A stretch of DNA of 40,647 nucleotides from an uncultured Akkermansia sp. Lineage in GTDB: Bacteria > Verrucomicrobiota > Verrucomicrobiia > Verrucomicrobiales > Akkermansiaceae. The translations under genes and the position numbers were made by a program. Shown piece by piece: positions 15,101 through 23,071 of this stretch (its first letter is position 1; every line of letters starts with the position of its first letter). The stretch lies in the NCBI GenBank assembly GCA_944390825.1, contig CALXRG010000019.1, forward strand, positions 1-40,647, in the 5' to 3' direction. The notes under the pieces are model-generated. The model was not told the DNA's origin, made no database searches, and worked only from the letters and a program-made list of their open reading frames with translations.

Positions 15101-17056
15101 ATCGTTGTCCAGCACATCCTCAGGTTTCTTGTCTCGGGGGATGCCTACGGGCAGGATGATGTAGCCGTATTTTTTGCCGGGGGCTTTGCGCATGACGCGC
15201 CCTACGGACTGGACGACGTCGATCTGCGAGCGCCGGGGGGCGAGGAAGAGGACGGCGTCCAGCGCGGGCACGTCGACGCCTTCGGAGAGGCAGCGTGCGT
15301 TGGTGAGGATACGGCATTCGCCGTCCGGGCCGACGGGTTCCTTGAGTTTGGCGAGTTTGTCGCTGCGCAGTTGCATGTTCATGGTGCCGTCCACGTGGTC
15401 GATGGTGCACGGCAGAAAGCCGGGGGAGTCTCCTTGCTCGGCGCGAATCTTCTCGACCATGATCTGCCAGCTTCTCTTGAGCGCAATGGAATCAGCAATC
15501 GTGCCGGCGAAGGCGACGGCGCGGTGCATGGGGGCGGGGTCCAGTTGCAGGAAGTCGACGGGGGCATGGTCAGGCCGGGAGGGGTCGGTGTCCTCTTCAT
15601 CGCTTTCATCTTCTTCACCACGGTACACGCTGGAGTTAATGGTGCGGATTTGTTGCTTGCGCAGACCGTTGTAGCAGCCGATGAGTTTGACGGCATCATC
15701 CAAGTCCAGTTCTCCATCGTGCGCTTGCAGCTCTTGCGCGAACTGCTCTTTCACCGAATCTTCGTCGACGCAGAGGACAAGGACTTTGTAGTCGGTGAGC
15801 AGGTCTTCTTTTACAGCGCGGGAGAAAGGCAAACGGTGGAATTCCTGGCCGTAGGTGAGCAGGTCGTCCATGGAGGCGATGAGGGCGTCGGCTTCGGCTG
15901 CTTTGCTCTTGGCGTTTTCTGTGTAGATGCGCGGGGTGGCGGTCATGTACAGGCGCTTGCGCCCGGCGATGAAGTTGTTGTCATGGACGTGCACGAAGCT
16001 GGATTCGTCGTAGGCGCCGCTCTCAGTACGCAGCGAGACGCCGGTGGTGCGGTGGGCTTCATCGCAGATGATGAGGTCAAACTCCGGCAGGGCACCGTAT
16101 TTCTGGGCCTCCCGCACCTTGTCAATTGATTGGTAGGTGGAGAACACGACGCTGGTACGTGTATCCTTGAATTTGAGATAGTTGCGGCTGATGGTCTGCG
16201 GGTTCGTGCTGGCGGGTTCCGGCAGGTCAGCCGAGCACAGGTCGGCATCTTCCAGCTCAGAGGCTTGGCTATCGGAGCAGACGGCAATGGGATGTATTTT
16301 GATGTCGGTCTGGGCCATCCATTCCCTGAGGCTCTGGGAAACGAGGGCGATACTTGGGGCGAGGAAGAGGACACAGCCACGGCCTTCGCATCGCTCAGCG
16401 ATGAAGCGTTCCATGAGCTTGAGCGAGGTGAAGGTCTTGCCTGTACCGCAGGCCATGATGAGTTTGCCTCGATCCTCGGTTTCAAAGCCGCGCATCACGT
16501 CCTCGATGGCTCTCTCTTGGTGGGGGCGCGTCGAGTGGCGAGGTCGCAGTACTTTTTCCTCTCCCCGAATGAGTTTTTCCCAATCGACGGCATAGTCGTT
16601 CAACTCGGAAAGGCCGATGCGCTTGCAGGGGAAGCTGTTCCTTTCGATGGTGTCCGTGAGCTTGGTGTTCCACTTATCTGTGGTTGCGATGATCATGCCG
16701 CTGGCAAAGCGAACGGATCCATCCTTCCCCCAACCCATGCCGACACTGGCATAGTAGGTTCCCAAGCTCTCCAAGCTCAGCATTTGCTCCGTGGAGTAAC
16801 ACTTGCACTGAATGGCACAGTAATCACCGGAAGAGGATTCCTGTGCGACAAGGTCGATGCCCTGGTCTTGTTTCCCGTTGCGGTGAGGCCAGTCCATCCA
16901 GAGCCACACCTGCGAAAAGCGTTCGCGAAATACCGGCTCTTCCTGTAAGAAGCGCAGGCAGAGCTTTTCGAAGCTGGTGCCTTTTTGCTTCTGGGAGTGG
17001 CTTTCGCCCAGTTGCTGAAGTGGGTCGAAGATGGAAATAAAGGAGGAGTCGGACAT
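12185..17056 (-). CDS. Type ISP restriction-modification enzyme (single polypeptide, LlaGI-like), about 1623 aa
   Basis: One chain combines all activities. Residues about 25-110 form an Mrr-like nuclease with GIDLV (Asp 68) and IQCK (Gln 83, Lys 85). A helicase/translocase follows with MACGTGKT (201-208), DEAH (332-335), TATPRIY, and QSVGRVMRK (about 617-625). An N6-adenine methyltransferase follows with DPFTGTGTF (939-947) and NPPY (1049-1052). The C-terminal part should hold the target-recognition domain. Length and order match LlaGI/LlaBIII, which methylate one strand, translocate and cut when two enzymes collide. I prefer the ATG at 17056 to the upstream TTG at 17092, because a -10 box lies seven bases before it. 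Codons around 12880-13260 (residues about 1265-1392) are AT-rich, unlike the rest of the gene. It may lead the tcmP/radical-SAM operon. Confidence 0.93.
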   Translation of the reverse strand: MSDSSFISIFDPLQQLGESHSQKQKGTSFEKLCLRFLQEEPVFRERFSQVWLWMDWPHRNGKQDQGIDLVAQESSSGDYCAIQCKCYSTEQMLSLESLGTYYASVGMGWGKDGSVRFASGMIIATTDKWNTKLTDTIERNSFPCKRIGLSELNDYAVDWEKLIRGEEKVLRPRHSTRPHQERAIEDVMRGFETEDRGKLIMACGTGKTFTSLKLMERFIAERCEGRGCVLFLAPSIALVSQSLREWMAQTDIKIHPIAVCSDSQASELEDADLCSADLPEPASTNPQTISRNYLKFKDTRTSVVFSTYQSIDKVREAQKYGALPEFDLIICDEAHRTTGVSLRTESGAYDESSFVHVHDNNFIAGRKRLYMTATPRIYTENAKSKAAEADALIASMDDLLTYGQEFHRLPFSRAVKEDLLTDYKVLVLCVDEDSVKEQFAQELQAHDGELDLDDAVKLIGCYNGLRKQQIRTINSSVYRGEEDESDEEDTDPSRPDHAPVDFLQLDPAPMHRAVAFAGTIADSIALKRSWQIMVEKIRAEQGDSPGFLPCTIDHVDGTMNMQLRSDKLAKLKEPVGPDGECRILTNARCLSEGVDVPALDAVLFLAPRRSQIDVVQSVGRVMRKAPGKKYGYIILPVGIPRDKKPEDVLDNDKKYKIIWDVLQALRSHDDRFNAAINQIDLNKGRSSLIEVVLTAAEGEDDGIPYGRTGQPEPNGAAAGAALQQGLLSFERAAQWSEAIFARTVKKCGDRRYWEEWAYDIAEIAKRQIEAIHEHLDAGNNAAEFDEFLSGLRENIQPNISTDDAIEMLAQQLITRPVFDALFENYKFAEQNPVSKTMNRMLDLLKECASPGDQRRLQAFYDSVADRAKGIDNAEGRQRVIIELYDKFFKNAFPRMAEKLGIVYTPVEVVDFIIRSVHDVLKREFGLNKGLGAEGVKILDPFTGTGTFIVRAIQSGLISKQDLPRKFRSELFACEIVLLAYYIACVNIEVAYQGRMKAIKYEPFEGICLTDTFRMDESSATDQDLFTSFEDNGERLKRLCRQPIRVIFGNPPYSVGQESANDDNQNEAYPHLDARIAETYVEESNAANKNSLYDSYIRAFRWASDRIGDSGIVAFVSNGAYIDNNAMAGFRKSLMKEFSSIYCFNLRGNQRTSGELSRKEGGKIFGSGSRTPIAVTLLIKRPGDQGSAKLHYHDIGDYLSREEKLDIIKNFGSISAIPWQHPQPDEYGDWINHRTAGYSDFLPLGDKATKGKANPQAIFGIFSRGLETARDTWVYNFSTIRLEENLKRFIECYNEDVNRQEQTLDERKIKWSRSLTNKFKSRIRLSFVASHCQKGIYRPFTHVNVYFDADLNNVPGRQPAFFPTSQCENLVILVTGVGSSKPFSCFVTDKIPDVQLLFNGQGFPLHWYEKQEGYLNFGGDEAVGNLIRHQAITDWALEKFRNAYADPKIGREDIFYYVYGLLHSTEYRERFENDLRKEMPRIPFAADFWAFSRAGRELAHWHLNYETVEPYPLQENSAGDFRVTKMRFPKKGVRDTIIYNATTTLSGIPPEAYDYVVNGKSAIEWIMERYAVTTDKKSGIVNDANDWCREHNNPRYIIDLLKRIVRVSLETVRIVKSLPPLKEK

Positions 17057-17063
17057 GCTCCGT

Positions 17064-17092
17064 ACTCTACCACATGTGAGTGCAACATTCAA
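17064..17092 (-). promoter_or_regulatory. Putative leaderless promoter of the Type ISP gene
   Basis: On the minus strand TTGAAT (17092-17087) and TAGAGT (17069-17064) are 17 bp apart. Seven bases separate the -10 from the ATG at 17056, so transcription would begin at or next to the start codon. Confidence 0.5.
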
Positions 17093-17236
17093 GGTAATTA
17101 CACGGGAGGGGGAACAATGTCAGTTTTTCCCCCTCTATTGAGGCCTTGCAGAGAATTGCAAAACCAATCCGACGCGCCGGAAGGAGTGTAGACTGAAAAA
17201 GCAGGAGGAAAACACTTCCGGCCCCTTCCCTTCCCG

Positions 17237-17295
17237 CATGCAAGGGCAGCTTGCCGGGTGAGGGGTCTGGGGAGGGGTGCGGAGCCCCTCCCCGG
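17237..17295. repeat. GC-rich dispersed repeat, copy 2 (double hairpin)
   Basis: This is the counterpart of 8637-8695. The strong hairpin is GGGGAGGGG (17269-17277), loop TGCGGAG, CCCCTCCCC (17285-17293). It starts five bases beyond the rimO stop codon on the minus strand, where it could also act as a 3'-end hairpin, though without a U-tract. It also marks the edge of the Type ISP island. Confidence 0.85.
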
Positions 17296-17299
17296 GGAA

Positions 17300-18682
17300 T
17301 CAAGCCTCCTCGCTGTCGTCGGAGGGGTCCTCGGCGCCGTCGGTGAAGAGTTCGTAGGCGATGGCGTCGGTGATGGTGACCTCGGCAAATTGGCCGACGG
17401 GGAGGGAGCGGGGGACGTGGATGGAGCCGTCGACATCCGGCGCGTCCCAGGGGCCGCGGGCGATGCCGGGGGCGTCGACGAGGACGCGCAGGGTGCGGCC
17501 GATGGTGGCTTGGCCGATTTCGTCCGCGATGCCGCCGAGGATCATGGAGAGTTCGTTGGCGCGGCGTTTGCGGGTGGCGTGGTGGACTTGGTGGGGCATT
17601 TTGGCGGCGAGGGTGCCTTCTTCTTTGGAGTAGGGGAAGACGCCGGCGCGTTCGAAGCGGTAGTGGCGGATGAAGTCGCGGAGTTCGGCGTGGTCGTCTT
17701 CCGTCTCGCCGGGGAGGCCGCTGATGAAGGTGGTGCGGAGGCCGAGGCCGGGGATGGCGGCGCGCATGTCCTCTATGAGGCGGCGGATGTAGGCGCCGTC
17801 GGTCATGCGGCGTTGCTCGGCGAGGATGTGGTCGGAGATGTGCTGGAGGGGGATGTCGACGTATTTGACGATTTTGTCGCAGGTGGCGAAGGTGTCGATG
17901 AGTTCGCGGCTCCAGTGGGCGGGGTGGGTGTAGAGGACGCGGATCCAGAAGTCGCCGGGGATGGCGTTGAGTTCGCGCAGGAGGCTGGCGAGGGATTCGC
18001 CGCGGGTGGAGTCGACGCCGCTGGTTTTGGTGGCGCGGTCGGTCCATTTGTCCATGCCGTAGTAGGTGGTGTCCTGGGCGATGAGGTTGAGTTCTTTCAC
18101 GCCGGAGGCGATGAGGGCGCGGGCTTCGCGGAGGATGTTTTCCTGGGGGCGGCTGCGGTGGCGGCCGCGGATGCGGGGGATGGCGCAGTAGGCGCAGGCG
18201 TGGTTGCAGCCTTCGGCGATTTTGAGGTAGGCGGTGTGCGGGGGGGTGAGGAGGTGGCGGGGGTCGCTGTAGTCCGGGAGGTAGGTGGAGACGGGGGTGG
18301 TGTAGGTTTTTTCGGCGCGGCCGGTGAGGAGGTTTTCGGCGATGGGGGCGATGCGGCTGATGAGGTCGACGCCGATGAAGCAGTCGACTTCGGGGAGGCT
18401 GGTGGTGAGGTCGCGAGCGTAGCGCTGGGAGAGGCAGCCGGCGACGAGGAGTTTTTGGTGGGGGGGGACGGTGCCTTGCTCCCGGGCGCGGCCGGCGGCG
18501 ATGATGGTGTCGATGGCTTCTTGCTTGGCGGGGTCGATGAAGGCGCAGGTGTTGATGATGAGGAGGTCGGCTTGCTCGGGGGTGGTGCGGGTGTGGCCGG
18601 CGGCGAGGAGGTGGCCAACCATGATTTCTGAGTCGACGAGGTTTTTGGCGCAGCCGAGGGAGATGATTGCGATGTTGGCCAT
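17300..18682 (-). CDS. rimO: Ribosomal protein S12 methylthiotransferase RimO
   Basis: A radical SAM enzyme that adds a methylthio group to a conserved Asp of ribosomal protein S12. The N-terminal UPF0004 domain has SLGCAKNLVDSE with Cys 11, plus Cys 46 and Cys 83, the three ligands of the auxiliary cluster. The radical SAM motif CNHACAYC (Cys 159, 163, 166) is followed by AIPRIRGRHRSR, diagnostic of the RimO/MiaB group; CAKNLVDSE points to RimO. A TRAM-like domain fills about 385-450, and the end is a short acidic tail (DPSDDSEEA). At 460 aa it is of normal length. It lies 105 bp downstream of proS on the same strand, so it is probably co-transcribed. Confidence 0.96.
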   Translation of the reverse strand: MANIAIISLGCAKNLVDSEIMVGHLLAAGHTRTTPEQADLLIINTCAFIDPAKQEAIDTIIAAGRAREQGTVPPHQKLLVAGCLSQRYARDLTTSLPEVDCFIGVDLISRIAPIAENLLTGRAEKTYTTPVSTYLPDYSDPRHLLTPPHTAYLKIAEGCNHACAYCAIPRIRGRHRSRPQENILREARALIASGVKELNLIAQDTTYYGMDKWTDRATKTSGVDSTRGESLASLLRELNAIPGDFWIRVLYTHPAHWSRELIDTFATCDKIVKYVDIPLQHISDHILAEQRRMTDGAYIRRLIEDMRAAIPGLGLRTTFISGLPGETEDDHAELRDFIRHYRFERAGVFPYSKEEGTLAAKMPHQVHHATRKRRANELSMILGGIADEIGQATIGRTLRVLVDAPGIARGPWDAPDVDGSIHVPRSLPVGQFAEVTITDAIAYELFTDGAEDPSDDSEEA

Positions 18683-18787
18683 GCTGGGCGGGGTGGGGAT
18701 GGGGGTGGCTTGGTGCGGGCGGAGGGGCTTATGCGGGGGCGCCCCGGCGGGTGGGGCCGAGGCGCTCGGGTGGTGGGGGGATGGGGG

Positions 18788-20308
18788 TTAGTAGCTGCGG
18801 GCCCAGAGGACGCGGCGGGTGGTGGGGCGGCCGGTGAGGATGCAGGGGGCTGCGGGGCCGGTGCCCATCTCGCCCTGGGGGATGCAGCGGATGGAGATGC
18901 GCAGGCTTTTGGCGAGTTCTTCTTCTTGCTCGGGGGTGCCGTCCCAGGGGCAGAGGAGCCAGTCGGCGTCGCCGTCGCCGCTGAAGTTGGCTTTGAGTTC
19001 GTCGAGCGAGGCGCAGGGGCGGATGTGGCTGTCGCGGAAGGCGCGCTGGCGCTCGAGGAGGGCGGTCTGGATGCTGTCCAGCAGGTCGGCGGCGCCGGCG
19101 ATGAGGTCGGCTTCGGGGATGAAGGTTTTCTCGCCGGTGGGTTGGTCGCGCCGGCTGAGGCAGACGCTGCCTTTTTCCAGGTCGCGGGGGCCGATTTCCA
19201 GACGGACGGGGACGCCTTTTTTGATCCATTCCCATTTTTTGGTGCCGCCGCCGAGGTCGCGTGTGTCGACGTGGACGCGGATGGGCAGGCCGTGGTAGGT
19301 GATGGTGCTGAGCTTGTCCGCGAGTTGCTGGCAGTGGGTGATGATGGTGTCGCGGGTGTCGGGTTTGGGGGTGACGGGGATGATGACGATTTGCTTGGGT
19401 GCGACGCGCGGGGGGCAGATGAGGCCGTCATCATCGGAGTGGGCCATGATGAGGGTGCCGATCATGCGGGTGGAGACGCCCCAGGAGGTGGTCCAGGCGT
19501 ATTGGCGTTCGTTGTTGCGGCCGGCAAAGGAGATGTTTTGGGCTTTGGCGAAGTTTTGGCCGAGGAAGTGGGAGGTGCCGGCTTGGATGGCTTTGCGGTC
19601 CTGGACCATGGCTTCGACGGTGAAGGTGCGCACGGCGCCGGGGAAGCGTTCGTGTTCGGTTTTTTCGCCGGGGATGGAGGGGACGGCGAGGACGTCCCGC
19701 TGGAAGTCTTCGTAGACTTTGTGCATGGTGGCGGTTTCCTGCTCGGCTTCTTCGCGGGTTTCGTGGGCGGTGTGGCCTTCCTGCCAGAGGAATTCGGCGG
19801 TGCGCAGGAAGATGCGGGGGCGCATTTCCCAGCGCATGACGTTGCACCATTGGTTGACTTTGAAGGGGAGGTCGCGGTAGGATTCCAGCCAGCGGGAGAA
19901 GGCGGCGCCGATGACGGTTTCGGAGGTGGGGCGGATGACGTATTTGTCGGTGAGTTCGCCGGCGGGGATCATGCGGGTTTTGCCGGTGTCCGGGTCTTTG
20001 ATGGCTTCGAGCCGGTGGTGGGTGACGACGGCGCATTCGGTGGCGAAGCCTTCGGCGTGCTCGGCTTCTTTCTCCAGGTAGGAGACGGGGATGAGCATGG
20101 GGAAGTAGGCGTTGGTGTGGCCGGTGCGTTTGAATTCGGCGTCGAGTTGCTGCTGGATGAGTTCCCAGATGGCGTAGCCCCAGGGTTTGATGACCATGCA
20201 GCCGCGGACTTCGGAGTTTTCGGCGAGGTCGGCGGCTTTGATGACTTGCTGGTACCATTCGGGGAAGTCTTGGGCGCGGGTGGGGCTGATTGCGTTCTGC
20301 TGTGCCAT
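18788..20308 (-). CDS. proS: Proline-tRNA ligase, short eukaryote/archaeal-like form (506 aa)
   Basis: Charges tRNA-Pro. The start is the ATG at 20308 (MAQQNAISPTRAQDFPEWYQ); the frame is open 15 codons further but lacks support. Class II synthetase features are visible: the motif 2 region RPRIFLRTAEFLWQEGHTAH, the GTSHFLGQNFAKAQ strand, motif 3 in the WGVSTRMIG segment, then the anticodon-binding domain (PPRVAPKQIVIIPV onward). The protein lacks the editing insertion of the long bacterial ProS and ends in a terminal Tyr (RRVLWARSY), as in the short type 3 enzymes that carry a C-terminal zinc-binding-like domain. rimO follows. Confidence 0.96.
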   Translation of the reverse strand: MAQQNAISPTRAQDFPEWYQQVIKAADLAENSEVRGCMVIKPWGYAIWELIQQQLDAEFKRTGHTNAYFPMLIPVSYLEKEAEHAEGFATECAVVTHHRLEAIKDPDTGKTRMIPAGELTDKYVIRPTSETVIGAAFSRWLESYRDLPFKVNQWCNVMRWEMRPRIFLRTAEFLWQEGHTAHETREEAEQETATMHKVYEDFQRDVLAVPSIPGEKTEHERFPGAVRTFTVEAMVQDRKAIQAGTSHFLGQNFAKAQNISFAGRNNERQYAWTTSWGVSTRMIGTLIMAHSDDDGLICPPRVAPKQIVIIPVTPKPDTRDTIITHCQQLADKLSTITYHGLPIRVHVDTRDLGGGTKKWEWIKKGVPVRLEIGPRDLEKGSVCLSRRDQPTGEKTFIPEADLIAGAADLLDSIQTALLERQRAFRDSHIRPCASLDELKANFSGDGDADWLLCPWDGTPEQEEELAKSLRISIRCIPQGEMGTGPAAPCILTGRPTTRRVLWARSY

Positions 20309-20374
20309 GGTGGTGGTGTGTGTGTCTGGTTGGTTGTGCGGGGTGCCGGGCACCGCGCTTTTGGTGTTGGGATG

Positions 20375-20402
20375 AGTTTAGTGCATGTTGGGAAAAAGTC
20401 AA
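20375..20402 (-). promoter_or_regulatory. Putative promoter of proS-rimO
   Basis: On the minus strand TTGACT (20402-20397) and TAAACT (20380-20375) are 16 bp apart. Transcription would begin near 20368, giving a leader of about 60 nt with a small GGTG...CACC hairpin. It is divergent from the acyltransferase promoter at 20495-20522. Confidence 0.5.
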
Positions 20403-20415
20403 CTGAAAAGCCTCG

Positions 20416-20455
20416 CGCGCGGGTGGGTTGTGGCCTCTCGCGCGGGTGGGTTGTG
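20416..20455. repeat. Two direct copies of a 17-mer in the proS/acyltransferase intergenic region
   Basis: CGCGCGGGTGGGTTGTG occurs at 20416-20432 and again at 20439-20455, a 23-bp period. It lies between the two divergent promoters, so it could be a paired protein-binding site or a simple duplication. Confidence 0.85.
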
Positions 20456-20494
20456 AATTGTAAAGTCAAATGTGGTACGCCTGCCAGATTCGCC

Positions 20495-20522
20495 TTGACT
20501 CCTGGCTCAGATACCCTACAAT
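20495..20522 (+). promoter_or_regulatory. Sigma70 promoter of the acyltransferase gene
   Basis: TTGACT (20495-20500) and TACAAT (20517-20522) are 16 bp apart. Transcription would start near 20529, giving a leader of about 23 nt before the ATG at 20552. Confidence 0.7.
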
Positions 20523-20551
20523 CGACGCGAACATCCTCGTCAGCCGCCCGC

Positions 20552-22660
20552 ATGGAGACAAAACGCTTTCTCACCCACGTCAATGCCCTGCGAGGCCTGG
20601 CTATTCTGCTGGTTTTTCTCTATCACCTGAGAAGTGACTGGTGTCCGCAGGGTTTCCTCGGGGTGGATGCTTTTTTTGTGATTTCAGGCTATTTTCTGGT
20701 GCCTTCTCTCCTCAGGAAAGGGCAAGACGGGCGTTTTTCCTGGTGGCTGTACTACCGGGGGAAACTGACGCGATTGTTCCCCGCGCTGGCGGTGACCGTG
20801 CTCGCTTCCCTGGCTGCGGCTACGTGCCTGATGCTGCCGGAGGATCTGGGTGCTATGGCTGAGACGGCTCTTTATGCGCTCACCGGGCAGGCTAATTTCT
20901 ATTTCGGACGGCAGGCGGTGGATTATTTTGCGGCGGATGTCAGGGAAAATGTTTTTTTGCATACGTGGTATATCGCCGTTATTATTCAATTTTTCGTGCT
21001 GGCTCCCCTGCTCCTGATTCCGCTTTCTAAGCTGAGGCCCGTCTGGCAATGGGGGCTTTTGGGGCTCGCGGCGCTTTGTTCCGGGCTGATTTTTTTCCAA
21101 AGCTGGCTTCCCGCGGGTTGGCAGGCGGCCCTGCCTTCTGTGCTGAGGGATGGGGGAGTCCTCGGTTCCTTGTATTACATGACGGCTGGGCGTCTTTGGG
21201 AGGTGCTGGCTGGGGCTTTCATCGGGCTTCTTCCCATGCGGCAGGACCGGGACGGGGGGCAGGGGCGCACCACCCGCGCGGTTTTCCTCGTTGTGGGTAT
21301 GATTCTGCTTGTTGCCCCGGCTTTCTGCCCGGAACTTCACCACACAGGGTTCGCGTTGGCCGCGGTAGCGGGTGCGATGCTGATCATCCGCTGCGGGCAT
21401 GATACTGCTCTGCCCAGGTTACTGGAAAACCGGGTTCTGTTTCTGCTGGGCTCGGTCTCCTTCAGTCTCTACCTTGTTCACTGGCCCCTCCTGGCGCTCG
21501 TGCGTTACACGCAAATCCAGGAGTTGACCCTGCTGTCCTGCTTGGGTTGTGCGGTTGCTGCATTTATGCTTACGTATCTTCTCTACGCCGGTGTGGAACG
21601 GAGACACGTGAGTCTGCGCTGCACGCTTGGACTCTGGCTGGCGGCTCTGCTCGGCAGTTCGCTTCTCTCGCATGCGGAGAGGTGCCCCCTCTTGCCAATG
21701 GGATCCCCAGATATCCTCCCGGCATACGGCAGCCTCGAGTACCGCGACTGGCGGCTGGCGCCTCGCAGTGATTGGAACGGGGAGTTCCCGAATGTGCTGC
21801 AAGCTCATGCGGGACACTGCGGGGACCGCGTGCTGCATCCGGATGATGAGCTCTATGGCAGGGAGCCTGTCCTGCGGATTGGAACGGATGAGAAACGCCC
21901 CAACTTTGTCCTGCTCGGAGACAGCTACGCCAACGCTCTCTTCCCGGGGTTGGATATCATTGGCAAGCAGGAAGGATGGTCCGGGCTTTATGTGAACTTT
22001 TATCTTACCCCTTTCTGGGGACGCCTGAACCGGGAAAACGGTAATGAGTCGTATTTCTGCACGGAACAAAAACTTCAGGCTCTGCTCGATTGGCTGGCGG
22101 ATAACCCCCAGCTCAGGCATGTAATCGTCATGCAGTGCTGGAAATGGCGTTTCGAAGCAGCAGAAAGCTGGGATGGGCGCAAGTACAGGGGGCAAGCCAG
22201 CCGGGATTTCAACGAGCAGGCGTTGCGTACGTTCTGTCAAAAACTCTCCGCCATGGGCAGGACTCCGGTCCTGATGCTGCCCACGCCAGAGGCAAATGTC
22301 GTACCCAACACCAACATCGGCCAGTGGATGCGCCGCCTCGGGCTCTGGTATCACACCGGCAATCCCGCCCCGAATATCGCCAGCACCCGTGCAAGGTACC
22401 GCAAAAAAATGGGGGAAATCTGCAATCTCCTGCACGAGCTGGAAAAGGAGGGACTCTGTACGCTGCTCGATCCATGCCCGGTGCTTTTCTCTGGCGAGTT
22501 GTTTCAGCCTGTCGAGGGGGAACACCTGATCGTTTGGGATCATGACCATATGACGGTTTATGGTGCCTGCAAGCTGGTATCCGGCCTGAAGGAGGTTTTC
22601 GGCAACCTTTTCAATCAACGTGGCGCAAGCGACCGGGATTCAGCGGGCGTTGGAAAATGA
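20552..22660 (+). CDS. OafA/YrhL-type membrane acyltransferase with C-terminal SGNH domain (702 aa)
   Basis: Family members O-acylate cell-surface glycans. The acyltransferase-3 signature is at the N-terminus: NALRGLAILLVFLYHL with the conserved His, then GFLGVDAFFVISGYFL. About ten hydrophobic segments follow to about residue 380 (for example WYIAVIIQFFVLAPLLL and FLLGSVSFSLYLVHWPLL). The periplasmic SGNH hydrolase-like domain has GDSYAN near 456 and DHDHMTVYG near 663, giving the Ser and the Asp-x-x-His of the catalytic set. The fusion is the common OafA/LPS O-antigen acetyltransferase architecture. The ATG at 20552 is chosen because it begins the signature and lies just after a good promoter; the open frame extends far upstream only because it is antisense to proS. 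Confidence 0.92.
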   Translation: METKRFLTHVNALRGLAILLVFLYHLRSDWCPQGFLGVDAFFVISGYFLVPSLLRKGQDGRFSWWLYYRGKLTRLFPALAVTVLASLAAATCLMLPEDLGAMAETALYALTGQANFYFGRQAVDYFAADVRENVFLHTWYIAVIIQFFVLAPLLLIPLSKLRPVWQWGLLGLAALCSGLIFFQSWLPAGWQAALPSVLRDGGVLGSLYYMTAGRLWEVLAGAFIGLLPMRQDRDGGQGRTTRAVFLVVGMILLVAPAFCPELHHTGFALAAVAGAMLIIRCGHDTALPRLLENRVLFLLGSVSFSLYLVHWPLLALVRYTQIQELTLLSCLGCAVAAFMLTYLLYAGVERRHVSLRCTLGLWLAALLGSSLLSHAERCPLLPMGSPDILPAYGSLEYRDWRLAPRSDWNGEFPNVLQAHAGHCGDRVLHPDDELYGREPVLRIGTDEKRPNFVLLGDSYANALFPGLDIIGKQEGWSGLYVNFYLTPFWGRLNRENGNESYFCTEQKLQALLDWLADNPQLRHVIVMQCWKWRFEAAESWDGRKYRGQASRDFNEQALRTFCQKLSAMGRTPVLMLPTPEANVVPNTNIGQWMRRLGLWYHTGNPAPNIASTRARYRKKMGEICNLLHELEKEGLCTLLDPCPVLFSGELFQPVEGEHLIVWDHDHMTVYGACKLVSGLKEVFGNLFNQRGASDRDSAGVGK

Positions 22661-23031
22661 GTTGGCGCTTTCCCGGCCGGCCTTATTCCCGTGTCTTTCC
22701 CGAGTCTTTCCCGTAGTGGGCTGAACCCGGTCCCAACAGCACGCTCCGGGGAAAATCCCGCTGCGCCCGTTTCAGCGCCCGATCTCTGTCGCGTGTCCCT
22801 GCGGCAAGTTCCTGTTGCGGGTTACCGCAGAAGCCACAGAACGAAGATCCGGTAGCACGACGCCTCAGAAAAGCAGCACCGGAGCTCAAAAGGCGGGAAG
22901 GCGGGTGCCGCTGGCTTTGAGCCGTGCCGCGTTTCGGCAGCCCGGATCAGGATAAGCGTCCGAACAGCTTCAACCGGCGGCTTGTTGGACCTGATGCCCA
23001 GGGCCTTTTTTGGGGGAAGTCCCATTTCGAC
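22661..23031. other. Intergenic region upstream of dnaE, no gene identified
   Basis: About 370 bp. There is a short direct repeat, GTCTTTCCCG/AGTCTTTCCCG (22691-22713), and a T6 run (22999-onward, CCTTTTTTGGGGG) preceded by a weak hairpin. A minus-strand frame (22889-22683) reads as a Cys/Arg-rich 68-residue peptide with no start signal that I trust. I see no tRNA or known RNA. Confidence 0.5.
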
Positions 23032-23060
23032 ATGACAGGGGCGGGAGGTTGGTGTATAAT
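23032..23060 (+). promoter_or_regulatory. Promoter of dnaE, near-leaderless
   Basis: ATGACA (23032-23037, 5/6 match) and TATAAT (23055-23060, perfect) are 17 bp apart. The ATG of dnaE is 11 bp after the -10, so the expected leader is about 5 nt, too short for a ribosome binding site. Confidence 0.75.
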
Positions 23061-23071
23061 GCCTGTGCGCT

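Noticed and set aside
18710..20551. Upstream part of the very long plus-strand frame that ends in the acyltransferase
   Set aside because: It is antisense to proS and part of rimO, reads as Gly/Ala/Val/Asp-rich sequence typical of a shadow of GC-rich coding DNA, and a promoter lies just before the true ATG at 20552.
22683..22889. 68-codon minus-strand frame upstream of dnaE
   Set aside because: Arg/Cys-rich, no promoter or ribosome binding site, no recognisable motif.
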